A program made the position numbers and the translations under genes. Positions 45,808-54,903 of a DNA stretch of 59,060 bases are shown piece after piece (the stretch's first letter is position 1; each line of letters starts with the position of its first letter). This DNA comes from a virus. The notes beneath the pieces were generated by a model, which made no database searches, was not told the DNA's origin, and saw only the letters and a program-made list of their open reading frames with translations. The DNA is taken from positions 1 through 59,060 of IMG/VR virus record IMGVR_UViG_3300045996_002405, one strand, 5' to 3'.

Positions 45808-47802
45808 ATGAATTTCCTCGACGAGCTGATCGACGCCGTCTGCGCATCCGAGCTGGTGGGCGACGAGCTGGTCGCATCCGTGCGCCAGCTCATCCAGGCC
45901 AACCAGGACGGCGACACACCCGCCGACCTGGCCGAGCTGGAGCAGGCCGCGGTCGCCGCGTTCCAGCAGCGCTACAACGACGGCGAGTACGACCCCGTCG
46001 ACGCGCCGGTCCTGATCGGCCTGGACGCCGTCACCGGCGCCGTGCGCGCCGAACTCGCGGAGCAGCAGACCCAGCAGGACGCGCTCGACGCGCAGCTGCA
46101 GGGGCTCGCCGACCGCGTGCTGTCCCCGGACGCCGAGGGGGACGACGACAGCGGGGACGACGACCAGGTCGACCCCGACGACGACCCCGACGACGACCAG
46201 GTCGACGGAACTGGCAGCGACGGTGACGACGCCCCGACCGCGCCGCCGGCCGAGTCCGCGCTGCAGCCCGCGTCGCGACGCCGCGCGCCGATGACCTCGC
46301 GCGCCACCCAGCAGCACCGCCTGGACCGCAACGGCGGCCGCAAGCGCACCGGCGCACCGGCGACCGGCGGCCGCGGGGCGCTGCGTCGGATGAGCATCAC
46401 CGCCGCGGCGGACGTCCCCAACACCCCGACCGGCTCGTCGCTGACCCTGCGCCAGCTCGCGGAAGCCAGCATCCGAAAGTTCGGCCAGATGCCGATCGGC
46501 ACGAAGAACGCCTACGTCCGCAGCTCGCTCGCGGTCGTGCGACGGGAGACCGACGCGTCCCTGGTGGCATCCGGTGGCCGCGACGACGTCGAGCTGGTCG
46601 ACCGGATCGCCAACGAACGCAACTTGCCCGGCGGGTCGCTGCTCGCGGCGCACCGGCGCGCGGTCACCGCCGCGGCGTCGACCGGCACGTTCACCTACGG
46701 CGGGATGTGGTGCGCGCCGTCGGAGACGGACTACACGCTGTGCCCGCAGCTGGCCACCGAATCGGGGATGCTCGACCTCCCCACGATGACCGTGACGCAC
46801 GGCGGGCTCCGCTACCCGGTCACCAACGAGTACCCCGACCTCGGGTACGACCAGTACTTTCGCGAGTACGACGAGAACCACGTGTTCGACCCCGAGGACC
46901 CCGACTCGTTGAAGCCCTGCATCTCCGGGTTCTGCCCGGAGTGGGACGAGGTCCGGTTGAAGGCCCGCCCGCTGTGCATCATGGGCGACATTTTGAAGGA
47001 CCGGGCGTGGCCCGAGCTGGTCGAGCGGTTCATGTCCGACGTGATGATCAAGAACGCGCACTGGATGAACGCGAACTACCTCGCGTACATCGCGTCGCGG
47101 TCGGACCAGGTCGCCTCGTTCTCCGCGCAGACCGGCCAGTTCGGCATCGGCAGCGCGTCGTTCGCGATCGCCGACCGGATCGGCCTGCTCGTCACCTGGT
47201 TCCGCAACCTGTACCGGATGGACCCCGGCGCCACCCTGGAAGGTGTGGCGCCGATGTGGCTGCTCGACCTGTTGAAGGCCGACATCGCCAAGCGGAGCAA
47301 CCGCAACAGCACGGCCGTGTCGACCGCCGAGGTCGACCAGGTCTTCACCGAGCGCGGCGCGCGGATGCAGTGGGTCTACGACTGGCAGTCCGACGCGCTG
47401 GGCGCGGCGAAGGTGTCCGTCCCCAACCCGGACGCCGGACAGCCCGGTCAGCCCGCGACGCTGCAGAGGTGGATGCCGCCGGCGACGTGGCCGACCTCGG
47501 CGACGCTGATGTTCTACCCGGCGGGGAGCTGGGTCCTGGGCCAGCAGGACATCATCACCCTCGACGCGGTGTACGACTCGACGAACCTGCGGCAGAACAT
47601 CTTCACCAGGCTGTTCACCGAGGACGCGTACCTGCTGCTGAACCGCTGCGGCCGCTCGTTCAAGATCACCGTGACCGACCTGTGCGCGAACGGCGCGCTC
47701 GGTCCGTTCCGCGACGCGTGCCCGCCCGCGCTGCCCGCCGTCCCCGGCGCGACCGAGGACGCGCCGCTGTTCACCAGTGAAGTCGCGGCGGCCACGCCGT
47801 GA
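45808..47802 (+). CDS. Major capsid protein with N-terminal scaffold-like region
   Basis: 664 residues from ATG 45808 with TAGGAG upstream. The first 160 residues are helical then strongly acidic (DDDSGDDDQVDPDDDPDDD), like an internal scaffold/delta domain removed by the protease. The rest fits a large HK97-fold capsid: an N-arm, DRIANERNLPGGSLLAAHRRA, spine-helix-like stretches, ARMQWVYDWQSDALG, SATLMFYPAGSWVLGQQDIITLDAVYDSTNL. Its place after the protease and before tail genes supports the call. Confidence 0.85.
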   Translation: MNFLDELIDAVCASELVGDELVASVRQLIQANQDGDTPADLAELEQAAVAAFQQRYNDGEYDPVDAPVLIGLDAVTGAVRAELAEQQTQQDALDAQLQGLADRVLSPDAEGDDDSGDDDQVDPDDDPDDDQVDGTGSDGDDAPTAPPAESALQPASRRRAPMTSRATQQHRLDRNGGRKRTGAPATGGRGALRRMSITAAADVPNTPTGSSLTLRQLAEASIRKFGQMPIGTKNAYVRSSLAVVRRETDASLVASGGRDDVELVDRIANERNLPGGSLLAAHRRAVTAAASTGTFTYGGMWCAPSETDYTLCPQLATESGMLDLPTMTVTHGGLRYPVTNEYPDLGYDQYFREYDENHVFDPEDPDSLKPCISGFCPEWDEVRLKARPLCIMGDILKDRAWPELVERFMSDVMIKNAHWMNANYLAYIASRSDQVASFSAQTGQFGIGSASFAIADRIGLLVTWFRNLYRMDPGATLEGVAPMWLLDLLKADIAKRSNRNSTAVSTAEVDQVFTERGARMQWVYDWQSDALGAAKVSVPNPDAGQPGQPATLQRWMPPATWPTSATLMFYPAGSWVLGQQDIITLDAVYDSTNLRQNIFTRLFTEDAYLLLNRCGRSFKITVTDLCANGALGPFRDACPPALPAVPGATEDAPLFTSEVAAATP

Positions 47803-48695
47803 CCTCGTCGCTCGCCCCCCGCGTCCGCGTTCCCGCGGCCGCGGGGGGCGCTCCCACCCGCCACGGCCTGTTCGGCGCGGCGAACCTCGTCGAGGGCCTG
47901 GACGATCACGCGCTGCACGGCGTCGAGTACGACGCGCTGTGCGGCGTGCCGGTCGACCTGTGGCCGATGCCGTGTCCGGGTAGCGCGATCCCACCCGCCT
48001 ACCAGAACGTCACCAAGGACCCGCGACGCTCGCTGGCCGGGGTCTACGCCGACCCGTTCGCGGTGTACGCGGCCGAGGACTGCAGCGCCGTCGGCCGCCA
48101 GCTCGACGAGGCTCGGACGCAGCTGCGCACGCGCCTGACCCTCGGCGAGCAGGCCACCGTCGAGCGCACGGTGTGGACCGGGGAGGTCGGCAACACACCA
48201 GCGCTGACGGTCGGCGCGACCGTGCTGCGCGGCGGTGACGCCGTCCAGCTCCCCGACGCTCTGGGCCTGCTCGAACTGTGGCTGGCCACCGTCACGGGCG
48301 CGACGGGCACCATCCACGCCCCGCGCTGGCTCGCTCCGCGGCTGGCGATGGACTCCTGGCTGAACACCTCCGGAGCGCGGGCCACGACTCCGCTCGGGAC
48401 GACGTGGGCGCTGGGCACCGGCTACCCCGGCACGCCGCCGATCACCGACCCCGTCACCGTCGACGACGGCGCGCTGTGGCTGTTCGCGACCCCGCCGGTC
48501 ACCGTGCGCCGCTCCGGGATCGTCGAGCCCGCCGACTGGCAGAGCGGCTCGTTCACCACGCGCACGAACGGCGCGTATCTGCTGGCCGAGCGCGTGTACG
48601 TCGTCGACTGGCCGTGCAACAGCGCGGCCGTGAAAACCACCCTCACCCGCGCGGACTACGTCGCGCCCGAACCACCCGAGGAGCCGCTGCCGTGA
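47799..48695 (+). CDS. Virion protein after capsid, possibly a second HK97-like capsid or cement protein
   Basis: 298 residues, GTG overlapping the capsid stop. Segments RTQLRTRLTLGEQATVERTVWTG, GLLELWLATVTGATGTIHAPRWLAPRLA, and TPLGTTWALGTGYPGTPP resemble the E-loop/spine/A-domain order of HK97-fold proteins. It could be a pentamer-type capsid subunit, as annotated in some actinophages, or a head-completion protein. Direct coupling to the capsid gene implies a stoichiometric role. Tentative. Confidence 0.6.
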   Translation: MTSSLAPRVRVPAAAGGAPTRHGLFGAANLVEGLDDHALHGVEYDALCGVPVDLWPMPCPGSAIPPAYQNVTKDPRRSLAGVYADPFAVYAAEDCSAVGRQLDEARTQLRTRLTLGEQATVERTVWTGEVGNTPALTVGATVLRGGDAVQLPDALGLLELWLATVTGATGTIHAPRWLAPRLAMDSWLNTSGARATTPLGTTWALGTGYPGTPPITDPVTVDDGALWLFATPPVTVRRSGIVEPADWQSGSFTTRTNGAYLLAERVYVVDWPCNSAAVKTTLTRADYVAPEPPEEPLP

Positions 48696-49684
48696 CCGCA
48701 CCCGCACCCGTGCTGGAACCGTCCGCTCTCTGCGTGAGCTACATCGGCGCTCGACGAGGTCGTGTGACCCTCGTCGACCGGTGTGGCCGCGTGCAGTACG
48801 GCCCGAAGTCGATGGCCAGCTTCAAGGGCTTCACCGAGGTCGAGATTTCCCCCGAGGTCGAAGAAGGTGAGGACTACTCGCAGCGCGACATCGACGGCGA
48901 GTGGTGCGTGGTCGGCAAGGGGGAAGACTCCGTCAAGTGGTGGTCGGTGAAGATCACTTTCTGCAAGGTCGACGCCGACGTCTTCCACATGATGAACCGC
49001 GCGTGGCGGCTCAACCTGAACGCGCAGGGCAAGACCAGCGGCGTCCGGATGGGCCAGAAGATCAGCAACGACCTGGGTTTCGCACTGGAGCTGTGGCCGA
49101 AGCTGGCCGAGGGCGGCGGGGGCGTGTGCGACGACGAGGACGCGCCGGCCGACGTCGACCCGTCCGGGTACCTGCTGCTGCCGTGGTGCGTGAGCATGGC
49201 CCCGGACAGCTGGAACCTGGCCAACGGTGTGGCCACGTTCGCGCTGAACGCCCGCACCCGCGCCGGTTCGCGGTGGGGTGTCGGCCCCTACGACGTCGTG
49301 CGCCAGGTGGACGGCACGCCCGGACCGCTGCTCGTCCCGATCGACTCCGGCCGGACCGGTACCGACCCCGACCTGGTCATCACCGACGTGGTCGACGTCG
49401 CCCCGCCGCCGGTGATGTGCGGCGCACAGCCGCTGTCCAACCCGCTCGGTCCGGCGTTCACCGTCGAGACCGTCGACGGGCAGCCGCTGCAGCGCGAGTT
49501 CACCCCACCCGCCACCGGCGGCCCGTACTCCCTCGACCCCGGCGACGGCTCCGCCGCGGTGACCCTGCCGACCGCCGGGCTGGTCCACACCTACGCGGCC
49601 GCGGGCGTCTACGCCCCGTCGGTCTACCCGACCGCCACACCGGGCCGCGTCACCTTCCAGCTCGTCGAGGTGACCGCGACGTGA
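48692..49684 (+). CDS. Major tail protein with C-terminal PKD-like domain
   Basis: 330 residues, GTG overlapping the previous stop. Residues 15-235 have a tail-tube-like beta pattern (VTLVDRCGRVQYGPKSMASFKGFTEVEISPEVEEGEDYSQRD...). The last 80 residues contain SLDPGDGSAAVTLPTAGLVHTYAAAGVYAPSVYPTA, the PKD/Ig-like signature seen as a surface decoration of tail tubes. Function by pattern and gene order. Confidence 0.72.
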   Translation: MTAPAPVLEPSALCVSYIGARRGRVTLVDRCGRVQYGPKSMASFKGFTEVEISPEVEEGEDYSQRDIDGEWCVVGKGEDSVKWWSVKITFCKVDADVFHMMNRAWRLNLNAQGKTSGVRMGQKISNDLGFALELWPKLAEGGGGVCDDEDAPADVDPSGYLLLPWCVSMAPDSWNLANGVATFALNARTRAGSRWGVGPYDVVRQVDGTPGPLLVPIDSGRTGTDPDLVITDVVDVAPPPVMCGAQPLSNPLGPAFTVETVDGQPLQREFTPPATGGPYSLDPGDGSAAVTLPTAGLVHTYAAAGVYAPSVYPTATPGRVTFQLVEVTAT

Positions 49685-50085
49685 TGACCCGCCGGCCGGT
49701 CGCTGCAGTGCCCGCGCACGCCGTGCGGACGCTGCAGCGCGTCATGTCCGTGATCTGGACGGTCGCGGGGATCGCGCTGACCTGCGTCGTGCTCGGATCG
49801 CCGCTGACCGCGTTCGATCCGCCGGTGCGGGTGCTGGTGGGGTCGCTGTGCATCGTCAGCGTGGCGGTCATGCCGCTGCGCGCCCTGGCTCCGGAGCTGC
49901 GGATCTTCGCGTCGTGGCCGCTGCAGTTGATCGGCGGGTGCTCTGTCGCCGCGTCGGTGATGAGCCTGTTCAACGCGGCCGACACGACGTGGAGCGTCGC
50001 GCGCGTCGGCTGGGCGCTGCTGCTCCTCTCCCTCGCCGCGGTTGCGTACCTGCACCAGGTGGGGGAGCGGGTGTTTCTGAGGTGA
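49684..50085 (+). CDS. Membrane protein, lysis-cassette candidate
   Basis: 133 residues, ATG overlapping the previous stop. Four hydrophobic segments (SVIWTVAGIALTCVVLGSPL, VLVGSLCIVSVAVMPLRAL, WPLQLIGGCSVAASVMSLF, VGWALLLLSLAAVAYL). Two further membrane proteins and the endolysin follow, so it is probably a holin or anti-holin-type protein. Confidence 0.65.
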   Translation: MTRRPVAAVPAHAVRTLQRVMSVIWTVAGIALTCVVLGSPLTAFDPPVRVLVGSLCIVSVAVMPLRALAPELRIFASWPLQLIGGCSVAASVMSLFNAADTTWSVARVGWALLLLSLAAVAYLHQVGERVFLR

Positions 50086-50237
50086 CCAAGCTCGTCGAAT
50101 CGCTGATCAGTGCCGGTGTGGGCGTCGTGGCGTCCCTGCTGGTGACCTACCTGCAGCACCGGCTCACGCAGCGGTTGAAGCGTCACACCCCGCCGTCGAT
50201 CGAGATCGTTCCGCCTCCCCCGAAGGACGAGCCGTGA
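50082..50237 (+). CDS. 51-residue single-span membrane protein
   Basis: GTG overlapping the previous stop; LVESLISAGVGVVASLLVTYLQHRL is one membrane helix, followed by a basic then proline-rich tail. Member of the coupled membrane trio before the endolysin. Confidence 0.6.
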   Translation: MTKLVESLISAGVGVVASLLVTYLQHRLTQRLKRHTPPSIEIVPPPPKDEP

Positions 50238-50545
50238 CCGAGTACACCGTGATTCCCGACCCCGACCCCGACCCGACCACCCCCCGCGCGGGGCCGCTGC
50301 GCAGCGAACCGGTGGTGGTCAGCAACTCGATCGCGCTGATCGTGATCGTGCTCGCCACGCTGCTGCCGCAGCTCGGCGTCAACCTGCCCGCGGCCTGGGA
50401 CTGGCTCCTGGGCGCGCTCGTCGCCGGTGGCTCGCTCACCGGCGCGACGGTCGTCGCCCGCCGCCTGGCGACACCGGTCGTCGACCCGCGCGACAACACC
50501 GGTCGCCGCCTGGTCCCCGATCAGTCCCCCCGATCGGGAGCGTGA
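50234..50545 (+). CDS. Holin-like protein
   Basis: 103 residues, GTG overlapping the previous stop. Two membrane helices (SIALIVIVLATLLPQLGVNL and WLLGALVAGGSLTGATVVA) with an acidic/proline N-terminus and charged C-terminus, ending 3 bases before the endolysin. Best holin candidate. Confidence 0.68.
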   Translation: MTEYTVIPDPDPDPTTPRAGPLRSEPVVVSNSIALIVIVLATLLPQLGVNLPAAWDWLLGALVAGGSLTGATVVARRLATPVVDPRDNTGRRLVPDQSPRSGA

Positions 50546-50548
50546 GCC

Positions 50549-51628
50549 GTGGAGACCAGAGGGATCGACGTCTTCCGGATCTACCAGCAGGTGCGCGACT
50601 GGCAGGCCGTGCGGGCATCCGGCGTCACCTACTGCTGGGCGAAGGCCACCAACGGAACCCGGATCGCGTTCGGCAACGACGCAGCCCGCACGCCGGCGCC
50701 AGCGGATCCGACGATCGAGGGAGCACGCAGCGCCGGGATCGCCCCCGGCGTTTACGGCTACGCGCTGCCCGGTGACCCGATCGCGCAGGCCGACGTCCTG
50801 GCGAACGAAGCACTCCGGCTCCGCTGCGTCGGCCCCGGAACGCTCCCGCCCGCCCTCGACCTCGAAGAGCCCGGCACGAAGTCGGCGGACTTCGCGGTCA
50901 GGTTCTTGCGTCGACTGCAGGAGCGCACCGGCCAGCAGCGCGTCGCGATCTACATGAGCGCGTCGTGGGCCGCCGAGCTGCGTCCAGACACCTGGAACGT
51001 GCCCGGTCTGATCATCTGGATCGCCTCCTACGGCCCGAACAACGGCGGCCGGCACCCGATCCCCTACTACTCCGGCCGGACCGACGTGCACCAGTTCACG
51101 TCGGTGGGGCTGGGCCTGGTGCGGGGCATCACCTCGTCGGGGCTCGACGTCAACGACGCCGAGATCCCGCTGCACGTCCTACTCGGAGAGGAAGACGACG
51201 ACATGCCGATCACCGATGACGACGTGGCCAAGATCGCCCGTGCGACGGTGGACCAGCTGTGGTTCCGCACGCCGGTCGCTGGCCCGCACGGCGACAACCC
51301 CGGCAACGTCAACGACCACGTGTACTGGGACAACCAGAACATCTGGAAGATCCCCGGCATCGCGGACAAGATCGACGCGATCGGGGAGGTCCTCGCGCAG
51401 CTGGCCGAGCGCGACGACCAGGTCGTGCTGAGCCCCGAGCAGTTCGAGGCGCTGCGCGCTCAGGTCGGATCGTCGATCACCGACCAGCTCGACGACCAGC
51501 TGATCGACCTGGCCGAGCGCCTGGCGGGTCGGGACCGGGCAGCGATCGAGCAGGCGTTGCGCGAGTTCTACGGCCGCGCGGTCGTCACGCCGACGCCGGT
51601 CGGTGACCTCGTCGAGCAGGCGACCTGA
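50549..51628 (+). CDS. Endolysin, GH25 muramidase
   Basis: 359 residues, GTG. Residues 1-210 match GH25 lysozymes: RGIDVFRIYQQVRDWQAVRASGVTYCWAKATNGT, catalytic-pair PALDLEEPG (D104, E106), VAIYMSASWAAEL, IIWIASYG, DVHQFTSVG. It cleaves the glycan of peptidoglycan. The C-terminal 140 residues (after LLGEEDDD) are helical and may oligomerise or bind the wall. No LysB esterase is seen in the window. Confidence 0.88.
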   Translation: METRGIDVFRIYQQVRDWQAVRASGVTYCWAKATNGTRIAFGNDAARTPAPADPTIEGARSAGIAPGVYGYALPGDPIAQADVLANEALRLRCVGPGTLPPALDLEEPGTKSADFAVRFLRRLQERTGQQRVAIYMSASWAAELRPDTWNVPGLIIWIASYGPNNGGRHPIPYYSGRTDVHQFTSVGLGLVRGITSSGLDVNDAEIPLHVLLGEEDDDMPITDDDVAKIARATVDQLWFRTPVAGPHGDNPGNVNDHVYWDNQNIWKIPGIADKIDAIGEVLAQLAERDDQVVLSPEQFEALRAQVGSSITDQLDDQLIDLAERLAGRDRAAIEQALREFYGRAVVTPTPVGDLVEQAT

Positions 51629-51631
51629 TCC

Positions 51632-52474
51632 GTGGCCCGCGCCTTCGCTCCCGACAACACCTGGGCCATGCCCGAGGGCGACGGGCCCTGTGCGACGTGG
51701 CCGCTCGCGGGCTGCTCCGAGTTCCCGGACGACGTCACGGCGTGGGACGAGCTGATGTACGTCTCCGTCGAGGTCGCGACGGAGCTGCTGTGGCGGCTGA
51801 CGGCCGGTCGGTACGGGCTCTGTGAGGAGACCGTGCGGCCGTGCCGTCGGGCACCGCGCGCGATGACCGGCGTCGCCGACGGCGCCGGATGGATGCCCGT
51901 GCTCGACGACGGGCGCTGGCTGAACCTCACGTGCGGGTGCCCGCGCGAGGTCCTGCGCACCGGGTGCGGCTGCGACGACGTCCCGCAGGTCCGACTTCCG
52001 GGGCCGGTGACGCTCGACGACGCGCACCCGATCACGGTCACCGTCGACGGCGTCGTGCTGCCGTCGACGGCTTGGCGGCTGGACGAGCCGGGCTGGCTGG
52101 TGCGCGTCGACGGGCAGCGCTGGCCACTGCGGCAGCGCCTCGACCAGCCGACGACCGCCGAGGGAACGTGGTCGATCACCTACTGGCGCGGCACGCCGGT
52201 CCCGATCGCGGGGCAGATGGCTACCGCTCGGTACGCGGCGGAGTGGTGGCGCAGTTGCACCGGGCAGGACTGCGCGCTGCCGAAGCGCGTGCAGACGATC
52301 TCCCGGCAGGGCGTCACGTACACGCTGATCGACCCGCGCGACTACCTCGACGCCGGCCGGACCGGTGTGTCGGCGGTCGATCAGTGGTTGGCGGCGGTCA
52401 ACCCCGACTCCCACCGCGAACCGTCGGCCGTGTACTCCCCGGACGCGGCCCGGTACCGGCAGGCGAGGTCGTGA
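51632..52474 (+). CDS. Head-to-tail adaptor-like protein
   Basis: 280 residues, GTG 3 bases after the endolysin. ELMYVSVEVATELLWRLTAGRYGLCEETVRPCRR is the N-terminal pattern of the actinophage head-tail adaptor that follows structural genes. The rest is beta-rich (PGPVTLDDAHPITVTVDGVVLPSTAWRLDEPGWLVRVDG). It would seal the portal and accept the tail. Confidence 0.72.
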   Translation: MARAFAPDNTWAMPEGDGPCATWPLAGCSEFPDDVTAWDELMYVSVEVATELLWRLTAGRYGLCEETVRPCRRAPRAMTGVADGAGWMPVLDDGRWLNLTCGCPREVLRTGCGCDDVPQVRLPGPVTLDDAHPITVTVDGVVLPSTAWRLDEPGWLVRVDGQRWPLRQRLDQPTTAEGTWSITYWRGTPVPIAGQMATARYAAEWWRSCTGQDCALPKRVQTISRQGVTYTLIDPRDYLDAGRTGVSAVDQWLAAVNPDSHREPSAVYSPDAARYRQARS

Positions 52475-53004
52475 CCACGCCCGCGCCGCAGAGCACCGAC
52501 CGCATGATCTGGCCGGTGCTCTCGGCACTGCGTGTGTGCGTCGGCGTCGAGCTGGCCAGGATCGGACGCCCGGTGTGCCGCTTCCCGCTCGTCTGGGGTG
52601 CGGATCGCCCACCGGCCGACGACTGCGACTGCAGGTGCGCCGACGGCGGGCAGGGCACGGCGTGGGGCCGCTGGGTCACCGCGGCGCAGACACCGTCACC
52701 GGCGGCGCGTGCGGACTGCTCAGGGGGCTCGTGGGGCGTGCAGGCCGAGTTCGGGGTGTACCGCTGCTATCCCGTGCTCGACGACGACCTGGCCGCCCCG
52801 GCGGAAGCGGTGGTCGACCTGGCCACGCGGGGGCTGCTCGACGACCTGGCCGCGCTGCGGCGCGCGATCCGCTGCTGCGCATATCTGGCCGACCACGACA
52901 TCGGCTGGTCGTTCGTCGCGGCCGCGCCGCTGGAACCCCGGGGAGGCTGCGCCGGTGCGGTGGTTCAGATCAGGTTCGACCGGACCGAGTGCAGATGCCC
53001 GTGA
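52471..53004 (+). CDS. Head-tail connector or tail terminator-like protein
   Basis: 177 residues, GTG overlapping the previous stop. Cysteine-rich centre (DDCDCRCADGGQG) with helices around AVVDLATRGLLDDLAALRRAIRCCAYLA and a final strand (GAVVQIRFDRTECRCP). The position suits a connector or tail-terminator. Ends at a terminator. Confidence 0.6.
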   Translation: MTTPAPQSTDRMIWPVLSALRVCVGVELARIGRPVCRFPLVWGADRPPADDCDCRCADGGQGTAWGRWVTAAQTPSPAARADCSGGSWGVQAEFGVYRCYPVLDDDLAAPAEAVVDLATRGLLDDLAALRRAIRCCAYLADHDIGWSFVAAAPLEPRGGCAGAVVQIRFDRTECRCP

Positions 53005-53011
53005 GGTCGAG

Positions 53012-53048
53012 GAGCCCCGCCCGGGGAACACGTGCCCGGGCGGGGCTC
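53012..53048 (+). terminator. Terminator after connector genes
   Basis: Perfect 14-bp arms GAGCCCCGCCCGGG (53012-53025) and 53035-53048. About 180 bases of non-coding DNA follow, probably holding a promoter I cannot pinpoint. Confidence 0.8.
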
Positions 53049-53230
53049 GACTCACACGGACCAGACCGCAGGAGCGTCTTAGCGTGACGGTGACCCCGTG
53101 GTGCTCGACTCCTTGGCTCCGCTGACCGCCCGACCACCCAGCTAAGGCGCGGGCGGGGCGGTGACTTTCACGGTCGGGATGGTCCGCCCGCACACCGTAG
53201 ACCAACGAAGATCACTAAAGTGAGGCCCAC

Positions 53231-53368
53231 ATGACGGACGACACGTCTACCGCTCATCCGGAGCAGCGCGCAGAGCCCTACGACGTCGACTGGCCGGTGT
53301 GCTACCGCGACCCGCACGACGGCCGCGCCTACCCGCCGGGCACGTGGCACTGGTCACCGAGGATCTGA
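53231..53368 (+). CDS. 45-residue protein
   Basis: ATG 53231 with GTGAGG upstream. Reads MTDDTSTAHPEQR...DVDWPVCYRDPHDGRAYPPGTWHW; aromatic C-terminus, no known motif. The next frame starts one base after its stop. Small genes of this kind are common among head-tail connector genes. Confidence 0.55.
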   Translation: MTDDTSTAHPEQRAEPYDVDWPVCYRDPHDGRAYPPGTWHWSPRI

Positions 53369-53369
53369 C

Positions 53370-53669
53370 GTGGTCACCCGACTGCGCGTGCGCGCGAACG
53401 CGACGATCGCCGGGATCGGCGAGCACGGGTCGCAGTGGTGGTGCGACGACAGCCCCACCGTGCGGCTTCTGGCCCGCACGCGGCAGCTGACGATCCTGGA
53501 CCAGGTCGACGACGAGGACGAGGGGGAGACCGGTGTCCCGAGCACGGATCGAGATCAACGAGTCGGCGGTGGCGGAGCTGCTGACGGGTCCGACGGGGCC
53601 GATCTTCCGGCAGGTGGAGAACTGGACCACCCGGACGACGACGCTGGCCAAGACGCGAACGCCGGTTGA
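53370..53669 (+). CDS. Connector-region protein, C-terminus uncertain
   Basis: 99 residues from GTG 53370. The first 54 residues look real (LRVRANATIAGIGEHGSQWWCDDSPTVRLLARTRQLTILDQVDDEDEG). The last 45 overlap the next gene in another frame and look like a shadow of it. Either the overlap is genuine or the true protein is shorter through an error I cannot detect. Confidence 0.5.
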   Translation: MVTRLRVRANATIAGIGEHGSQWWCDDSPTVRLLARTRQLTILDQVDDEDEGETGVPSTDRDQRVGGGGAADGSDGADLPAGGELDHPDDDAGQDANAG

Positions 53670-54033
53670 CGAGGGTCGGCTGCGCGCGTCGCTGCAGGGC
53701 ACGGTCCGGGTCGAGGGGCTGCGGGTCATCGGCCGCAGCGGCTCCGACGTCGAGTACGCCCGGTACGTCCACGACGGAACCGGGGTCTTCGGTCCGCGCG
53801 GGACGCCGATCGTGCCGGTCACCGCCAAGGCGCTGGTGTTCGAGCCCGGTCGGATGATGGGGCCGCTCCCGCGTGGTGTGCGCGGGCGGGTCACCGGCGC
53901 GGCACGCGGCGAAAACTCGAAGTGGGCCGGCCTGGTGGTGACGAAGTCCGTGAAGGGCAGCCCACCGAACCCGTTCCTGCTGTCCGCACTGGAAGACGTC
54001 GTGCCCTTCCCGGTCAACCGGCGGGGCGCGTAG
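53533..54033 (+). CDS. Tail completion protein (HK97 gp10-like)
   Basis: 166 residues from GTG with AGGGGGAGA upstream. ARIEINESAVAELLTGPTGPIFRQVENWTTRTTTLAKTRTPVDEGRLRASLQG...YARYVHDGTG is the HK97-gp10 family pattern (helix, 'P.d.G.L..S', then 'YA.yvh.Gt'). It joins the tail to the head-tail connector. Confidence 0.82.
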   Translation: MSRARIEINESAVAELLTGPTGPIFRQVENWTTRTTTLAKTRTPVDEGRLRASLQGTVRVEGLRVIGRSGSDVEYARYVHDGTGVFGPRGTPIVPVTAKALVFEPGRMMGPLPRGVRGRVTGAARGENSKWAGLVVTKSVKGSPPNPFLLSALEDVVPFPVNRRGA

Positions 54034-54036
54034 CGT

Positions 54037-54078
54037 CGCGAACGGCCCCCCTGGCTGCCCCCAGGAGGGCCGTTCGCG
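54037..54078 (+). terminator. Terminator before tail chaperone genes
   Basis: 18-bp arms (54037-54054 and 54061-54078) with one mismatch. A -10-like TACTCT lies 6 bases before ATG 54151, suggesting a separate, leaderless transcript for the next genes. Confidence 0.78.
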
Positions 54079-54150
54079 TTCTCGGCGGGTGACCACCTGG
54101 GGGAAGCGCTGCTCGACCGTTCTGGTGCTGCTCGGCCGTACTCTCCGGCC

Positions 54151-54903
54151 ATGACGCAGCGCATCGAATTCAGCAGCCCGGTCCGCAAGGCGCGCCAGGC
54201 GCGGCCGATCACCGTCGACCTGTACGGCAAGCACGAGATCGTGCTGCAGCGCCCGAAGGACGCCGTCCTGTTCTTCGCGTCCGTCGCCGGGGCCGACAAC
54301 GCCAGCAGCGGCGACCGGGCGGCCGCGATCATCCAGTTCGTCAACGGCGCGACGGAGCCGGTGCAGCAGCAGAAGTTCTGGCAGCTCGCGATCCGGGGTG
54401 AGCTGAACCTGCAGGCGACGGTCGACCTGATCACCGCGGCGACGACCCGCTGGCAGCACTGGGACGCGAAGAACACGGCCCCGATCCGGATCACGTGGAC
54501 CCCGTCGGCGGCCGAGTACGAGCCGGTCGAGGTGGTGAACGAGGACCTGGACCTGCACCTGGTGTGCACCCCGCCGACCGACCTGATCCTGACCTGCGTG
54601 GCCGCCAGCATGGCCAGCAGCGCGAGCGAGGCCGATCAGGCGTGGGGCATCGGCATGTTCCTCGACGCCGCGCTGTCGCCGGCCGACGGCATGGTCGTCT
54701 CCCAGCGGCTCCGGAGCCTGAACGGCGATCTCGAACTGGAGGACGTCGGCGAGATCGTCACGCGGCTGATCGACGTGTGGAAGCCGACGTCGAACCGCGA
54801 CGGACGGCGTGCCGCGCAGAAGAAGCCCGCGGCGTCCACCGCCCGCCGGCAGAGCGCCGGTCGCGGCACCGTGCGTCGCACCCCGGCGAAGCGAGCGCGG
54901 TGA
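54151..54903 (+). CDS. Tail assembly chaperone, first gene
   Basis: 250 residues, ATG. Sits before the tape measure, where siphophages encode the tail chaperones that coat it. TVDLYGKHEIVLQRPKDAVLFFASVAG..., a helical middle and a basic C-terminus (KKPAASTARRQSAGRGTVRR) fit. No clear -1 slippery heptamer was found near the end; instead it overlaps the next gene as GTGA. Confidence 0.7.
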   Translation: MTQRIEFSSPVRKARQARPITVDLYGKHEIVLQRPKDAVLFFASVAGADNASSGDRAAAIIQFVNGATEPVQQQKFWQLAIRGELNLQATVDLITAATTRWQHWDAKNTAPIRITWTPSAAEYEPVEVVNEDLDLHLVCTPPTDLILTCVAASMASSASEADQAWGIGMFLDAALSPADGMVVSQRLRSLNGDLELEDVGEIVTRLIDVWKPTSNRDGRRAAQKKPAASTARRQSAGRGTVRRTPAKRAR

